Part shown: one piece after another, positions 15,791 to 23,348 of the stretch | How positions within the stretch are numbered: the first letter of the stretch is position 1 | Layout: the number at the start of each line of letters is the position of its first letter | Source of the DNA: an uncultured Flavobacteriales bacterium | GTDB taxonomy: Bacteria > Bacteroidota > Bacteroidia > Flavobacteriales > Crocinitomicaceae | Assembly: GCA_946479985.1 (NCBI GenBank) | Contig: CAMLIF010000045.1 | Coordinates: 1 to 27,293 of the forward strand | Direction: 5' to 3' | DNA length: 27,293 nt | Notes under the pieces: generated by a model | What the model saw: the letters and a program-made list of their open reading frames with translations, nothing else | Told to the model about the DNA's origin: nothing | Databases searched by the model: none | Program-made: the position numbers and the translations under genes

Positions 15791-17296
15791 ATGAAAGGTA
15801 TTGTGATACTTTCCTCCATTATCTCCGTATTTTCTTACGGACAAATGGAAAACGTCGGCAGCTTAGCGAATAGTCAATATGATGAACTTTCTCCATACGT
15901 CACTCCCGACGGAAGTAAATTATTCTTCATCCGGGAAGCGCATCCGGGAAATACAGATTTTGGTGATACGCAAGACATTTGGTGGTGTTCTTTAGAAAAT
16001 GACCAGGTTACTTCGGAAGCAAAACATTTAGGATTTCCGTTCAATACATTACAGAAAAATGATCTGTGTTACCAATCGCCCGACGGACAAACCCGGGTGA
16101 TCAAAGGCGTTCTCGACAATGTTGGAAAATTCAAGCGATCAGGTTATTCCATCAGTAAAAAAACGGAAAAAGGATGGTCAGACGCGGAAGAAATGCACAT
16201 TAAAAACTACGATTTCATGGTTCGTGGAAAATATGTAGATATGTGTATGGCGCCCGGAGGAAATGTGATGATTCTTTCATTTTCTGAAAAGAAGAATAGT
16301 CCTGATTCTGAATTGTACATGTCGCGAAACACTGGTGGAAACGACTGGACGAAGCCTGAAAAACTAAACTTCACAGTTCCGGGAGATTTCGGCGGATTTG
16401 TAGCAGCAGATGGAAAAACGCTGTATTTCTCAGGAGTTCGATCAAATGGTTACGGAAGTTCAGATATCTATGTAGTTCATCGTACTGACGATACGTGGTT
16501 GAATTGGTCGGAACCGGAAAACCTTGGTCCGGAAATCAATACCGCTGAATGGGACGCTTACTTCATCGTTTCTCCAACAGGAAAACATGCGTTTATGACC
16601 AGCACACGCGACGGTTCTAACGACATTTACAGATTTTCGCTTGAAAAAATCAAAGAAGAAAGCAAACCGGATCCGGTAATTATTGTGGAAGGAAAAGTTC
16701 AGAATTCAGAAACCGGAGCTCCCCTATCGGCCGATTTGGTTTACACTGATTTGGCACTGAATTCGGTACAGGGAATTGGGAAATCTGCTTCAGGTGACGG
16801 CATGTACAAATTGGTGCTTCCGTATGGAAACAACTTTTCTATTAATGCCCAATTAGCTGGGTTTTATGGAGAATCGATTCATTTGGATTTACAAGACAAA
16901 GGCGAATTCACAACTGTCAAACATGATATTTTCCTGAAGCCGATGAAGTTGGAAACGGTCATTCGCCTGAACAACGTTTTCTTTGAAACCGGCAAATGGG
17001 AATTGCTGCCGGAATCTAAAACCGAGCTGGACGGCCTGGTGAAAATTCTGACTCAAAACCCAACAATGAAAATTGAATTGAGAGGTCACACCGACAATGT
17101 TGGAAACGACGAAACAAACATGACTTTATCTGAAAACAGGGCAAAATCGGTTATGACCTATCTTACTGAACAGGGAATTCCGGCAGACAGAATGACTTCG
17201 AAAGGTTTCGGAGAAACCAAGCCTGTTACAACGAATGAAACCGTTGAAGGAAGACAACAGAATAGACGCGTAGAATTTATAATACAAATCCTTTAA
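15791..17296 (+). CDS. PD40 beta-propeller / OmpA-domain envelope protein
   Basis: A 501-residue exported protein. Signal peptide at about residues 1-18 (ends SYGQ). Residues ~25-285 hold WD40-like PD40 repeats (ELSPYVTPDGSKLFFIR, FVAADGKTLYFSGVRSNG with GSSDIYVV, DAYFIVSPTGKHAFMTS with GSNDIYRF), which form a beta-propeller. At about 295-385 there is a carboxypeptidase-regulatory-like beta-sandwich (IIVEGKVQNSETGAPLSADL). The last ~110 residues are an OmpA peptidoglycan-binding domain with NNVFFETGKWELLPES, ELRGHTDNVGNDETN, LSENRAKSV and GRQQNRRVEF. The order propeller, regulatory domain, OmpA is that of T9SS PorE-type proteins, but the N-terminal TPR part and the lipobox of PorE are missing, so I do not call it PorE. 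It probably anchors an outer-membrane partner to peptidoglycan. A strong terminator follows. Confidence 0.87.
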   Translation: MKGIVILSSIISVFSYGQMENVGSLANSQYDELSPYVTPDGSKLFFIREAHPGNTDFGDTQDIWWCSLENDQVTSEAKHLGFPFNTLQKNDLCYQSPDGQTRVIKGVLDNVGKFKRSGYSISKKTEKGWSDAEEMHIKNYDFMVRGKYVDMCMAPGGNVMILSFSEKKNSPDSELYMSRNTGGNDWTKPEKLNFTVPGDFGGFVAADGKTLYFSGVRSNGYGSSDIYVVHRTDDTWLNWSEPENLGPEINTAEWDAYFIVSPTGKHAFMTSTRDGSNDIYRFSLEKIKEESKPDPVIIVEGKVQNSETGAPLSADLVYTDLALNSVQGIGKSASGDGMYKLVLPYGNNFSINAQLAGFYGESIHLDLQDKGEFTTVKHDIFLKPMKLETVIRLNNVFFETGKWELLPESKTELDGLVKILTQNPTMKIELRGHTDNVGNDETNMTLSENRAKSVMTYLTEQGIPADRMTSKGFGETKPVTTNETVEGRQQNRRVEFIIQIL

Positions 17297-17319
17297 AAAC
17301 TCCAATTTATCTATGCGGA

Positions 17320-17354
17320 AGACTGTTCACTCATGGTGAACAGTCTTTTTTTTT
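17320..17354 (+). terminator. Strong rho-independent terminator after the PD40-OmpA gene
   Basis: A perfect 11-base-pair stem (AGACTGTTCAC with GTGAACAGTCT), loop TCATG, and a run of nine T at the end of the stem. It lies 23 bases after the stop codon. Confidence 0.92.
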
Positions 17355-17410
17355 GCCAAATAACTGATCAGGAAAGGAAATTCCGATGTATAGATACAAG
17401 GAACCATGAT

Positions 17411-17499
17411 ATTGCCACGAATGCACAAATTGAATATCACTAATAACATATAAAAATTGTCTCGCCATGGCGAGACAAAATTCGTGCATTCGTGGCAAT
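17411..17499. repeat. Composite inverted-repeat element (REP/MITE-like) with an inner palindrome
   Basis: The outer arms are 17411-17431 and 17479-17499: 21 bases in inverted orientation with one mismatch, both carrying the CCACGAATGCAC motif. Between them are an AT-rich stretch (17432-17456) and, directly against the right arm, a perfect 22-base palindrome (17457-17478) centred on CCATGG. The element is non-coding and lies between a + strand terminator and the 3' end of the response-regulator gene. No clear target-site duplication flanks it. The arms resemble dispersed intergenic repeats of Bacteroidota genomes (recollection, not checked). Confidence 0.75.
17452..17478 (-). terminator. Candidate terminator of the kinase/regulator operon (inside the repeat element)
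   Basis: Read on the minus strand, the 22-base palindrome gives a 9-base-pair stem (TTGTCTCGC) with loop CATG followed directly by TTTTT. It is downstream of the response-regulator stop, so it could end that transcript; the + strand side has no T run. Confidence 0.5.
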
Positions 17500-17549
17500 T
17501 ATTACGCTAGATGCAGTTTATATAACTGAAAATCAAAGTGCCATCCGAA

Positions 17550-18203
17550 TTATTCAATAATCCGATGTTTTTGGGCTTTTTGGATCGCTTCCATTTTCGA
17601 GTGAACCTGTAATTTCACGTAAATATTCTCGATATGTTTGCGAACCGTTGTTGGCGCAATAAACAAGCTTTCTGCAATTTGTTTGTAGCCAAATCCTTTG
17701 CTTAAATGTGTAAGCACATCTATTTCGCGCGCTGAAAGGTTGATGTCTTCTTTGATAGAAACATCGTTTACATTCAACGGATTCCGAAGAAGTTTTAACG
17801 CTTTCAAAGCAATTCCTGTCGACATGGAAGCTCCGCCAGCCACAATATCCAGAATACTTGTATGCAAAATCTGCGGCTTTTCGTCTTTCAATAAATATCC
17901 GTTTGCTCCGGCCTGAATAGCTTTGAAAATATGTTCTTCATCATCCAAAACCGTAAGCATCATCACTTTGCATTTGGGAAAACGCTGATTCACTATTTCA
18001 GTAGCTTCAATTCCGTCCACAAACGGCATTTGAATATCCATCAAAATCACATCGATGTTTGAATCTTTTTCCAGATTCTCAATGAGCTGTTTTCCGTTCG
18101 AAGCATGAAATTTACAAATCAGATCCTTCGGAAAAAGCGATATCTTATCCAAAATACTTTTTGCAAGAAATGGGTTATCTTCGGCTAGCGCGATGCGTAT
18201 CAT
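17550..18203 (-). CDS. NarL/LuxR-family response regulator
   Basis: A 217-residue cytosolic DNA-binding protein. The receiver domain (residues 1-125) has the acidic pair E8-D9, the phospho-acceptor D56 in VILMDIQMP, T84 in MMLTVLDD and K106 in GYLLKDE. The C-terminal LuxR helix-turn-helix (about 150-215) reads LSAREIDVLTHLSKGFGYK and then QIAESLFIAPTTVRKHIENI. All switch residues are present, so it should be activated by phosphorylation from the histidine kinase encoded 51 bases upstream on the same strand. Its target genes are unknown; the divergent DUF4476 gene beyond the kinase is one candidate. The composite repeat element lies just downstream and probably supplies the terminator. Confidence 0.93.
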   Translation of the reverse strand: MIRIALAEDNPFLAKSILDKISLFPKDLICKFHASNGKQLIENLEKDSNIDVILMDIQMPFVDGIEATEIVNQRFPKCKVMMLTVLDDEEHIFKAIQAGANGYLLKDEKPQILHTSILDIVAGGASMSTGIALKALKLLRNPLNVNDVSIKEDINLSAREIDVLTHLSKGFGYKQIAESLFIAPTTVRKHIENIYVKLQVHSKMEAIQKAQKHRIIE

Positions 18204-18254
18204 AAAGTCATTTTTTAATCGATTTCACAAAAATCGGAGAATTGAGTCATTCAT

Positions 18255-20171
18255 TCAATACGACATCTGCCCCAGAATGCAGGTAATAGTTGTTCCTTTA
18301 CCAATTTCAGAAACAATTTCAAAACTTGCGTTCATTTGGCTGCTTCTGTGTTGCATGTTCAGCAATCCATTTCCCGAAGAAGTGTTTTCCACATCGAAAC
18401 CTTTGCCGTTATCCGTTATCCTGAACCTCAATTTGCTTTCGAATTCGTCAATGAAAATCTCAACTTTGGTAGCACCGGAATATTTCAAACTATTTTGCAA
18501 AGCTTCCTGGACAATTCGGAATAAATTGAGCATTTCAGTAGCTTTCAACTCCCAATTTCCATCAACTGCATATTGAATTTCAATTGGAATTGGAATTCTC
18601 GTTCGTAAATCCTCTAATTTATGAATCAACGTTTCCAACGTCCCATCCTGGCTGTTCATTGCCCAAATGGTACTTCTTAAATCGTTCATGGTTTCCCGCC
18701 CAAACTCAGAAATATTTTTAATTGAACTGTTTACCGGATCGTTTTCCGGGGTAACATAGGTCAAATTGTCCATAGAACTGATCATATAAGTGATTTGTGA
18801 ACCGATATTGTCGTGTAATTCTCTGGAAATCTCTAATTTTTGTTCACTCAACTGCTTCTCGCGCAGCAATTTCTCTTCTTTTTTCGTGAGAATCAGTTCT
18901 TTTCTGGCTTGTTTTCTTTTACCCCTGAAATACAAAAATGCCAGAACAAACAGTAATGCCAGTAAAACCAAAACACTCGTCAGCATTAACGTAGCAAAAT
19001 TAGCTTCCGCAATCTGAGCTTTGTTTTCTGCAATCTCACGTTCCTTTTTTTCCAGCTCATATTTTGCAAACATTTCTGCCTGATTCTTACTTCCCTGAAA
19101 AAGCACAACGCTATCACGGTACTTCATCTGAAGTTCAAAATAACGAACGGAATTCTTGTAATCGCCCCTTTTCACTTCATTCGCTGCCAGGTTTCCGTAT
19201 GCGTTTGCAATTTGTCGGAATGAACGGGAAGTAATTAATTCATCCAAACTTTCTTTCAAATAGACTTCGGCCTTTTCAAATTCACCCAAAGCAGAATATA
19301 CATTCCCGATATTTCCGGCCATTACCGCTGTGCTGTAACCTGAACCAATTTTCTCGTAAATTTTATATGCTTTCAAATAATACTGAAGTGCTTCTTTTTT
19401 GTTCTTTTGATCGCTTTCTAAAACTCCCAACCCCTGATACACTAGAGCCAACCGTTCTTCGTCTCCGGATTTTTTGATGAGTTTTTCCGCCTCTTCATAC
19501 GCCTTTCTTGATTCAGGGTACATTTTCAATTTTCGATAAACCGATCCTGTGTTACCGAGACTCACAATTAAAATTCCCTCTTCACCCAGCTTTTTGGCCA
19601 ACACCTGAATATCCTTGTGAATTACAAGCGCCTGTTCAATTGAACCGTTTGCCTCAAGTACATTAGCACTGTTTTGATAAATTTTTAAAAGATTCACTTC
19701 ATCGTTGAGTGCTTTCGCATAAGTGATTGCTTTATTATAAAACCTTTGTGATTCGGCGTACTTGGCAAGTTCATAATAAGCCGCTCCAAGTTTAATGTAG
19801 GATGACATGATTCCAACTGAATCCTTAATTTGCTTTCGAATTTCCAGTGCTTTAAAATTCAACTCGATTGCTTTTTGATTCTTACCATTGGTAATGAAAG
19901 GCATGGAGAAATCGTTGTAAGTATTTGCCAGCAACTTTTTATCGTTCAATTTCCGGGCTAACTCCAAAGATTGCTCACCAAATTTGATCGCTTTATCCGT
20001 ATCGGTTTGATAATAGTAGAACGTTAAATCGTTTAAAAGTAAAACTTTGTCTTTCCCTGTCTTTTTGGGGATTAAACTTTCTAAAGAATCGAGCTGTTTT
20101 TGCGTTTGAGCAAATGCACCATTGAGAATAAGAAGGAGTAAAAAGGAGTTGAAAAGTGTAAAAGCGCGCAT
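18255..20171 (-). CDS. TPR-sensor histidine kinase (HisKA_3/NarX-LytS type)
   Basis: A 638-residue membrane kinase. Signal peptide at about residues 1-21 (ends GAFAQ), then about seven TPR-like helical repeats from residue 45 to 345 in the periplasm (for example SVGIMSSYIKLGAAYYELA, AVMAGNIGNVYSALGEFEKA), a coiled stretch, one membrane helix at 392-415, and a cytoplasmic coiled coil (416-447). The HisKA_3 box ISRELHDNIGSQ gives the phospho-acceptor H453. The ATPase domain shows an N box (IVQEALQNSLKYSG, E556-N560), G1 ITDNGKGFD (D587) and G2 GNGLLNM. This is the standard Bacteroidota TPR-kinase layout; the ligand is not known. It is the first gene of a two-gene transcript with the response regulator and has its own -7 box at 20216-20223. 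Confidence 0.93.
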   Translation of the reverse strand: MRAFTLFNSFLLLLILNGAFAQTQKQLDSLESLIPKKTGKDKVLLLNDLTFYYYQTDTDKAIKFGEQSLELARKLNDKKLLANTYNDFSMPFITNGKNQKAIELNFKALEIRKQIKDSVGIMSSYIKLGAAYYELAKYAESQRFYNKAITYAKALNDEVNLLKIYQNSANVLEANGSIEQALVIHKDIQVLAKKLGEEGILIVSLGNTGSVYRKLKMYPESRKAYEEAEKLIKKSGDEERLALVYQGLGVLESDQKNKKEALQYYLKAYKIYEKIGSGYSTAVMAGNIGNVYSALGEFEKAEVYLKESLDELITSRSFRQIANAYGNLAANEVKRGDYKNSVRYFELQMKYRDSVVLFQGSKNQAEMFAKYELEKKEREIAENKAQIAEANFATLMLTSVLVLLALLFVLAFLYFRGKRKQARKELILTKKEEKLLREKQLSEQKLEISRELHDNIGSQITYMISSMDNLTYVTPENDPVNSSIKNISEFGRETMNDLRSTIWAMNSQDGTLETLIHKLEDLRTRIPIPIEIQYAVDGNWELKATEMLNLFRIVQEALQNSLKYSGATKVEIFIDEFESKLRFRITDNGKGFDVENTSSGNGLLNMQHRSSQMNASFEIVSEIGKGTTITCILGQMSY

Positions 20172-20215
20172 TTCATTTTTTTTGTCACAACGAAGTTACA
20201 GAAATCATTTGCATA

Positions 20216-20223
20216 CAAAAATA
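20216..20223 (-). promoter_or_regulatory. -7 promoter box of the histidine kinase gene
   Basis: On the minus strand this reads TATTTTTG, an exact match to TAnnTTTG, 44 bases before the kinase ATG. No TTG element is seen at the usual distance. Confidence 0.45.
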
Positions 20224-20280
20224 TTCCGCAATTTAATTGACTGATATTGAATTGCTCAAAGATATTTACGAGCTAATTTA

Positions 20281-20310
20281 TTGTCAAAAAAAAGAGTTCC
20301 TCTATTTTTG
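20281..20310 (+). promoter_or_regulatory. Bacteroidota promoter of the DUF4476 gene
   Basis: TTG (20281-20283), exactly 19 bases, then TATTTTTG (20303-20310). This is the best -33/-7 match in the window. It lies 37 bases before the ATG at 20348 and shows that the TTG further upstream at 20237 is not the start. Confidence 0.7.
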
Positions 20311-20347
20311 GCACGTTATTCTATTGTACCAACAAAAACCAAGCGTT

Positions 20348-21034
20348 ATGAAAACACGATACTTATTACTCGTTGCCTTTTTAGGAATTTACTTTCAATT
20401 TTTTGCATCAGAATTATTCCTGAAAGTAAACCGCAGCGGTAATTTTCAGGTAAGCGCCGGCGGACAGCTTCAAACAAATTCCACTTCCATGTTCCGTTTC
20501 TTTGATTTATATGCCGGAAACACGCAGGTTATTGTTACTGATCTGAATACCAATACAATTGTTTTTAACAACTATGTTCAATTGGGAACCAATCAGCGTA
20601 CGATTGCTGAACTGGATAGCTACGGAACTTTAGCCATTCTTCAAAACGTTACAATTTCTGTTACAAACTGGTATACTACGCAAACTGTTGGCACTGTTGT
20701 AAACAATACAGGCGGAGGTCATGGAAGTAATACCGGAAACATTTACGATCAGAACACAGATGCTTCATTCAATGAATTTTTAGCTTACCTCGATAAACAG
20801 TCATTCGACAGCAATAAACTTACAGAAGCGAACACATACGTTTCAAAAAGCAGCTTATCAGCTTCACAAATCAATCAAATTGCTAAAAAATTCACTTACG
20901 ATTCCAACCGGCTTGAATTCGCAAAAGCTGCTTATTCTTACTGCAGAGATAAGGCGAATTATTTCTTATTAAAAAGTTCTTTCACCTATTCGACGAACTA
21001 TTCGGAGCTCGAAGAGTACATGAAAACGCATTAG
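20348..21034 (+). CDS. Exported DUF4476-domain protein
   Basis: A 228-residue protein from the ATG at 20348. The frame runs back to a TTG at 20237, but a strong promoter lies between the two, so that extension is rejected. The N-terminus MKTRYLLLVAFLGIYFQFFASE is a signal peptide. Residues ~25-110 look like a beta-rich domain (FLKVNRSGNFQVSAGGQL, FFDLYAGNTQVIVTDL). After a Gly/Asn-rich linker (NNTGGGHGSNTG), the last ~90 residues match DUF4476: FNEFLAYLDKQSFDSNKL, SASQINQIAKKFTYDSNRL and EFAKAAYSYCRD. DUF4476 proteins are common exported Bacteroidota proteins of unknown role. The gene is divergent from the histidine kinase with 176 bases between, so co-regulation is possible. A terminator follows at 21134. 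Confidence 0.85.
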   Translation: MKTRYLLLVAFLGIYFQFFASELFLKVNRSGNFQVSAGGQLQTNSTSMFRFFDLYAGNTQVIVTDLNTNTIVFNNYVQLGTNQRTIAELDSYGTLAILQNVTISVTNWYTTQTVGTVVNNTGGGHGSNTGNIYDQNTDASFNEFLAYLDKQSFDSNKLTEANTYVSKSSLSASQINQIAKKFTYDSNRLEFAKAAYSYCRDKANYFLLKSSFTYSTNYSELEEYMKTH

Positions 21035-21133
21035 ACTTTTCCATAAATCCAATCCAATACCCCTGTGAAAGTTTTCTGTATGCCAAACCTTTCCTGGTAG
21101 ACAAGCGACAGAGAGTTTATTCACCAACCAAGC

Positions 21134-21170
21134 AAGAAGGATCCGTTAACGCGGATTCTTTTTGTTTTTT
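21134..21170 (+). terminator. Rho-independent terminator after the DUF4476 gene
   Basis: AAGGATCCG (21137-21145) pairs with CGGATTCTT (21152-21160), nine pairs with one G-U, loop TTAACG, followed by TTTGTTTTTT. The rest of 21035-21133 shows nothing recognisable. Confidence 0.75.
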
Positions 21171-21195
21171 CTAAAGCTTAGAATTTGTATCTTTG
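21161..21195 (+). promoter_or_regulatory. Promoter of the paa operon
   Basis: TTTG (21161-21164), 23 bases, then TATCTTTG (21188-21195), an exact TAnnTTTG match. The -33 element falls in the T tract of the preceding terminator. The leader to paaA is about 60 bases and contains a partial inverted repeat (TTTTGAGT at 21203-21210 and AGTCAAAA at 21219-21226), a possible regulator site. Confidence 0.55.
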
Positions 21196-21264
21196 TTAGG
21201 CATTTTGAGTGAGGTTTCAGTCAAAATCAGTAATACCAGAAACTAAGTAATTCAGCCATTTCAT

Positions 21265-22221
21265 ATGGAAACGAAAAATATTTCAGATTTACAGACGGCC
21301 TTTCAGGCGAAGATTGATAGTGAAATTCGCATCGAACCGAAAGATTGGATGCCGGATGATTATCGTAAAACATTAATTCGCCAGATTTCCCAGCACGCCC
21401 ATTCGGAAATTGTTGGGATGTTACCGGAAGGAAACTGGATTACCCGTGCGCCAAACCTGCGCCGTAAAGCAGTTTTATTGGCGAAAGTTCAGGATGAAGC
21501 CGGGCATGGCTTGTACTTGTACAGTGCAATGGAAACTTTAGGAGCAGATCGCGAAGCAACTATTGATGATTTACATTCCGGAAAAGCGAAATATTCTTCC
21601 ATTTTCAACTATCCTACACTTTCATGGGCAGATATGGGAGCAATTGGCTGGTTGGTTGATGGTGCGGCAATTATGAATCAGGTTCCTTTGTGTCGTTGTT
21701 CTTACGGACCTTATGCACGTGCCATGGTTCGTGTGTGTAAAGAAGAGTCTTTCCATCAGCGCCAGGGATTTGAAATTATGATGACTTTGGCAGCAGGAAC
21801 TCCGGAACAAAAAGCTATGGCACAGGATGCGTTGAACCGTTTTTGGTGGCCTGCGCAAATGATGTTTGGCCCTAACGATGCAGAATCGAAACACACAAAA
21901 CAATCCATGGACTGGAAAATTAAACGTCACACAAATGACGAATTACGTCAGATGTTTGTTGATGTAACTGTCCCTCAGGCTGAAATGATCGGCTTGACGA
22001 TTCCCGATCCGGATTTAAAGTTCAATGAAGAAACCGGTCATTACGAATCAGGACCAATTGATTGGGAAGAATTTTGGCAGGTAGTAGCCGGAAATGGTCC
22101 GTGTAACGAGGAACGTGTTTCGGCCCGCAGAGAGGCAAAAGAACGTGGAATGTGGGTGCGTGAAGCAGCTACTGCACATGCAGAAAAAGTAAAATCAAGA
22201 ACGGCTAAACAAGCCTCTTAA
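21265..22221 (+). CDS. paaA: 1,2-phenylacetyl-CoA epoxidase, catalytic subunit A
   Basis: A 318-residue ferritin-fold subunit that carries the di-iron centre of the multicomponent phenylacetyl-CoA epoxidase, which adds oxygen to the aromatic ring of phenylacetyl-CoA in aerobic phenylacetate breakdown. The iron ligands fit E48 (HSEIVG), E78 and H81 in QDEAGHGL, and E161 and H164 in [43 protein letters not shown] and [16 protein letters not shown] are typical of PaaA. Its length matches the family. It is first in a run of four genes (A, B, C, D) and has its own TAnnTTTG promoter. Confidence 0.97.
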   Translation: METKNISDLQTAFQAKIDSEIRIEPKDWMPDDYRKTLIRQISQHAHSEIVGMLPEGNWITRAPNLRRKAVLLAKVQDEAGHGLYLYSAMETLGADREATIDDLHSGKAKYSSIFNYPTLSWADMGAIGWLVDGAAIMNQVPLCRCSYGPYARAMVRVCKEESFHQRQGFEIMMTLAAGTPEQKAMAQDALNRFWWPAQMMFGPNDAESKHTKQSMDWKIKRHTNDELRQMFVDVTVPQAEMIGLTIPDPDLKFNEETGHYESGPIDWEEFWQVVAGNGPCNEERVSARREAKERGMWVREAATAHAEKVKSRTAKQAS

Positions 22222-22238
22222 CTATAAGAAATCAGAAC

Positions 22239-22526
22239 ATGTCAACAGCAGAATGGCCTCTTTGGGAGGTATTTATCCGCAGCAAACAAGGATTGAGTCA
22301 CAAACACGTAGGAAGTCTTCGTGCATCTGATGCACAAATGGCTGTAGATAATGCACGTGATGTATATACAAGAAGAAGCGAAGGTGTTTCTATTTGGGTT
22401 GTAGAATCGGCAAACGTATTTGCTTCTGATCCTGCAGATTCGGATGCTTTTTTCGAACCGGCAAATAGCAAGGTTTATCGTCACCCTACTTTTTACGACG
22501 TTCCGGACGGAATTTCACACATGTAA
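22239..22526 (+). CDS. paaB: 1,2-phenylacetyl-CoA epoxidase, subunit B
   Basis: A 95-residue small subunit. WPLWEVFIRSKQGLSHKHVG at the start, SLRASDAQMAVDNARDVYTR, EGVSIWVVES and the end FYDVPDGISHM are family-typical. PaaB bridges or stabilises the A-C core of the epoxidase. It starts 17 bases after paaA. Its TAA at 22524-22526 lies inside a long perfect palindrome (22518-22555), which also forms most of the 51-base gap before paaC. Confidence 0.96.
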   Translation: MSTAEWPLWEVFIRSKQGLSHKHVGSLRASDAQMAVDNARDVYTRRSEGVSIWVVESANVFASDPADSDAFFEPANSKVYRHPTFYDVPDGISHM

Positions 22527-22555
22527 TGACAGGTCGCGACCTGTCATTACATGTG
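22518..22555. repeat. Perfect 38-base palindrome spanning the paaB stop codon
   Basis: All 19 base pairs match around the centre 22536/22537, with core CAGGTCGCGACCTG (22530-22543). It includes the last codons and stop of paaB and the paaB-paaC spacer. No T run follows on either side, so it is not a standard terminator. The same 14-base core occurs at 26293-26306. Confidence 0.9.
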
Positions 22556-22577
22556 ATATGAACCAAAACGACTTTCA

Positions 22578-23348
22578 ATGAAAAACAACACATTTACATA
22601 TACTCTTCGCATTGCCGATGACAGTCTTATTTTAGGTCAGCGTTTGGCAGAATTATGTGGTCACGGTCCAATTTTGGAAGAAGACATTGCTTTAACGAAC
22701 ATTTCTTTGGATTTGATTGGCCAGGCAACTTCGTTATTCGAGTATGCGGCTTCCATGCGCGAAACTCACAACGATTTCCCGAATTTGGTAAGTTCAGATG
22801 ATTTGGCTTTTTTGCGTTTCGATCGTCAATATGCAAACGTACTTTTAGTTGAGCAACCCAATGGCGATTACGCACAAACCATTGCAAGATCTTTTTTCTT
22901 CGATGCTTTCCGCGTAGAATTCTATGCGGCTTTGGCTTCTTCAAAAGATGAACAACTTGCTGCAATTGCAGAAAAATCGTTGAAAGAAACGAAATACCAC
23001 TACAAACATTCTGCAGAATGGGTGATTCGAATGGGAGATGGAACGGAAGAATCGAACCAGCGTATTACAAAAGCTGTGAATGCTTTATGGAAATATACAG
23101 AAGAATTGTTCTTTATGAACGAATTGGACCAGGAGTTAATCGCTCAGGGGATTGCAGTTGATCTGAACGCACTCCGCGCTCCGTGGCTTGCTCGTGTTCA
23201 ATCGGTTTTTGAACAGGCAACACTGGCTCTTCCCGAAGCAAAGCCCGTACATTTTACAGGAAGAATGGGAATGCATACTGAACATCTGGGCTACATTCTG
23301 GCTGAAATGCAATATATGCAACGTGCCTATCCGGGAATGAAATGGTAA
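22578..23348 (+). CDS. paaC: 1,2-phenylacetyl-CoA epoxidase, structural subunit C
   Basis: A 256-residue ferritin-like subunit that pairs with PaaA but has lost the metal site in this family. Seen here: RIADDSLILGQRLAELCGHGP and LEEDIALTNISLDLIGQA near the start, FFFDAFRVEFYAAL, LKETKYHYKHSAEWVIRMGD in the middle, and the end GRMGMHTEHLGYILAEMQYM. Length and motif order fit PaaC. It overlaps paaD by 7 bases (23342-23348), so these two are translationally coupled. A long palindrome sits in its 5' leader. Confidence 0.96.
   Translation: MKNNTFTYTLRIADDSLILGQRLAELCGHGPILEEDIALTNISLDLIGQATSLFEYAASMRETHNDFPNLVSSDDLAFLRFDRQYANVLLVEQPNGDYAQTIARSFFFDAFRVEFYAALASSKDEQLAAIAEKSLKETKYHYKHSAEWVIRMGDGTEESNQRITKAVNALWKYTEELFFMNELDQELIAQGIAVDLNALRAPWLARVQSVFEQATLALPEAKPVHFTGRMGMHTEHLGYILAEMQYMQRAYPGMKW

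Noticed and set aside
18220..18236. Hairpin CGATTT-CACAA-AAATCG between the kinase and regulator genes
   Set aside because: On the minus strand it is followed by an A run, not T, so it is not a terminator; the stem is short and AT-rich, so I do not list it as a feature.
20237..20347. Upstream TTG start for the DUF4476 gene
   Set aside because: A very good TTG-N19-TATTTTTG promoter lies between this TTG and the ATG at 20348, and the signal peptide begins at that ATG.
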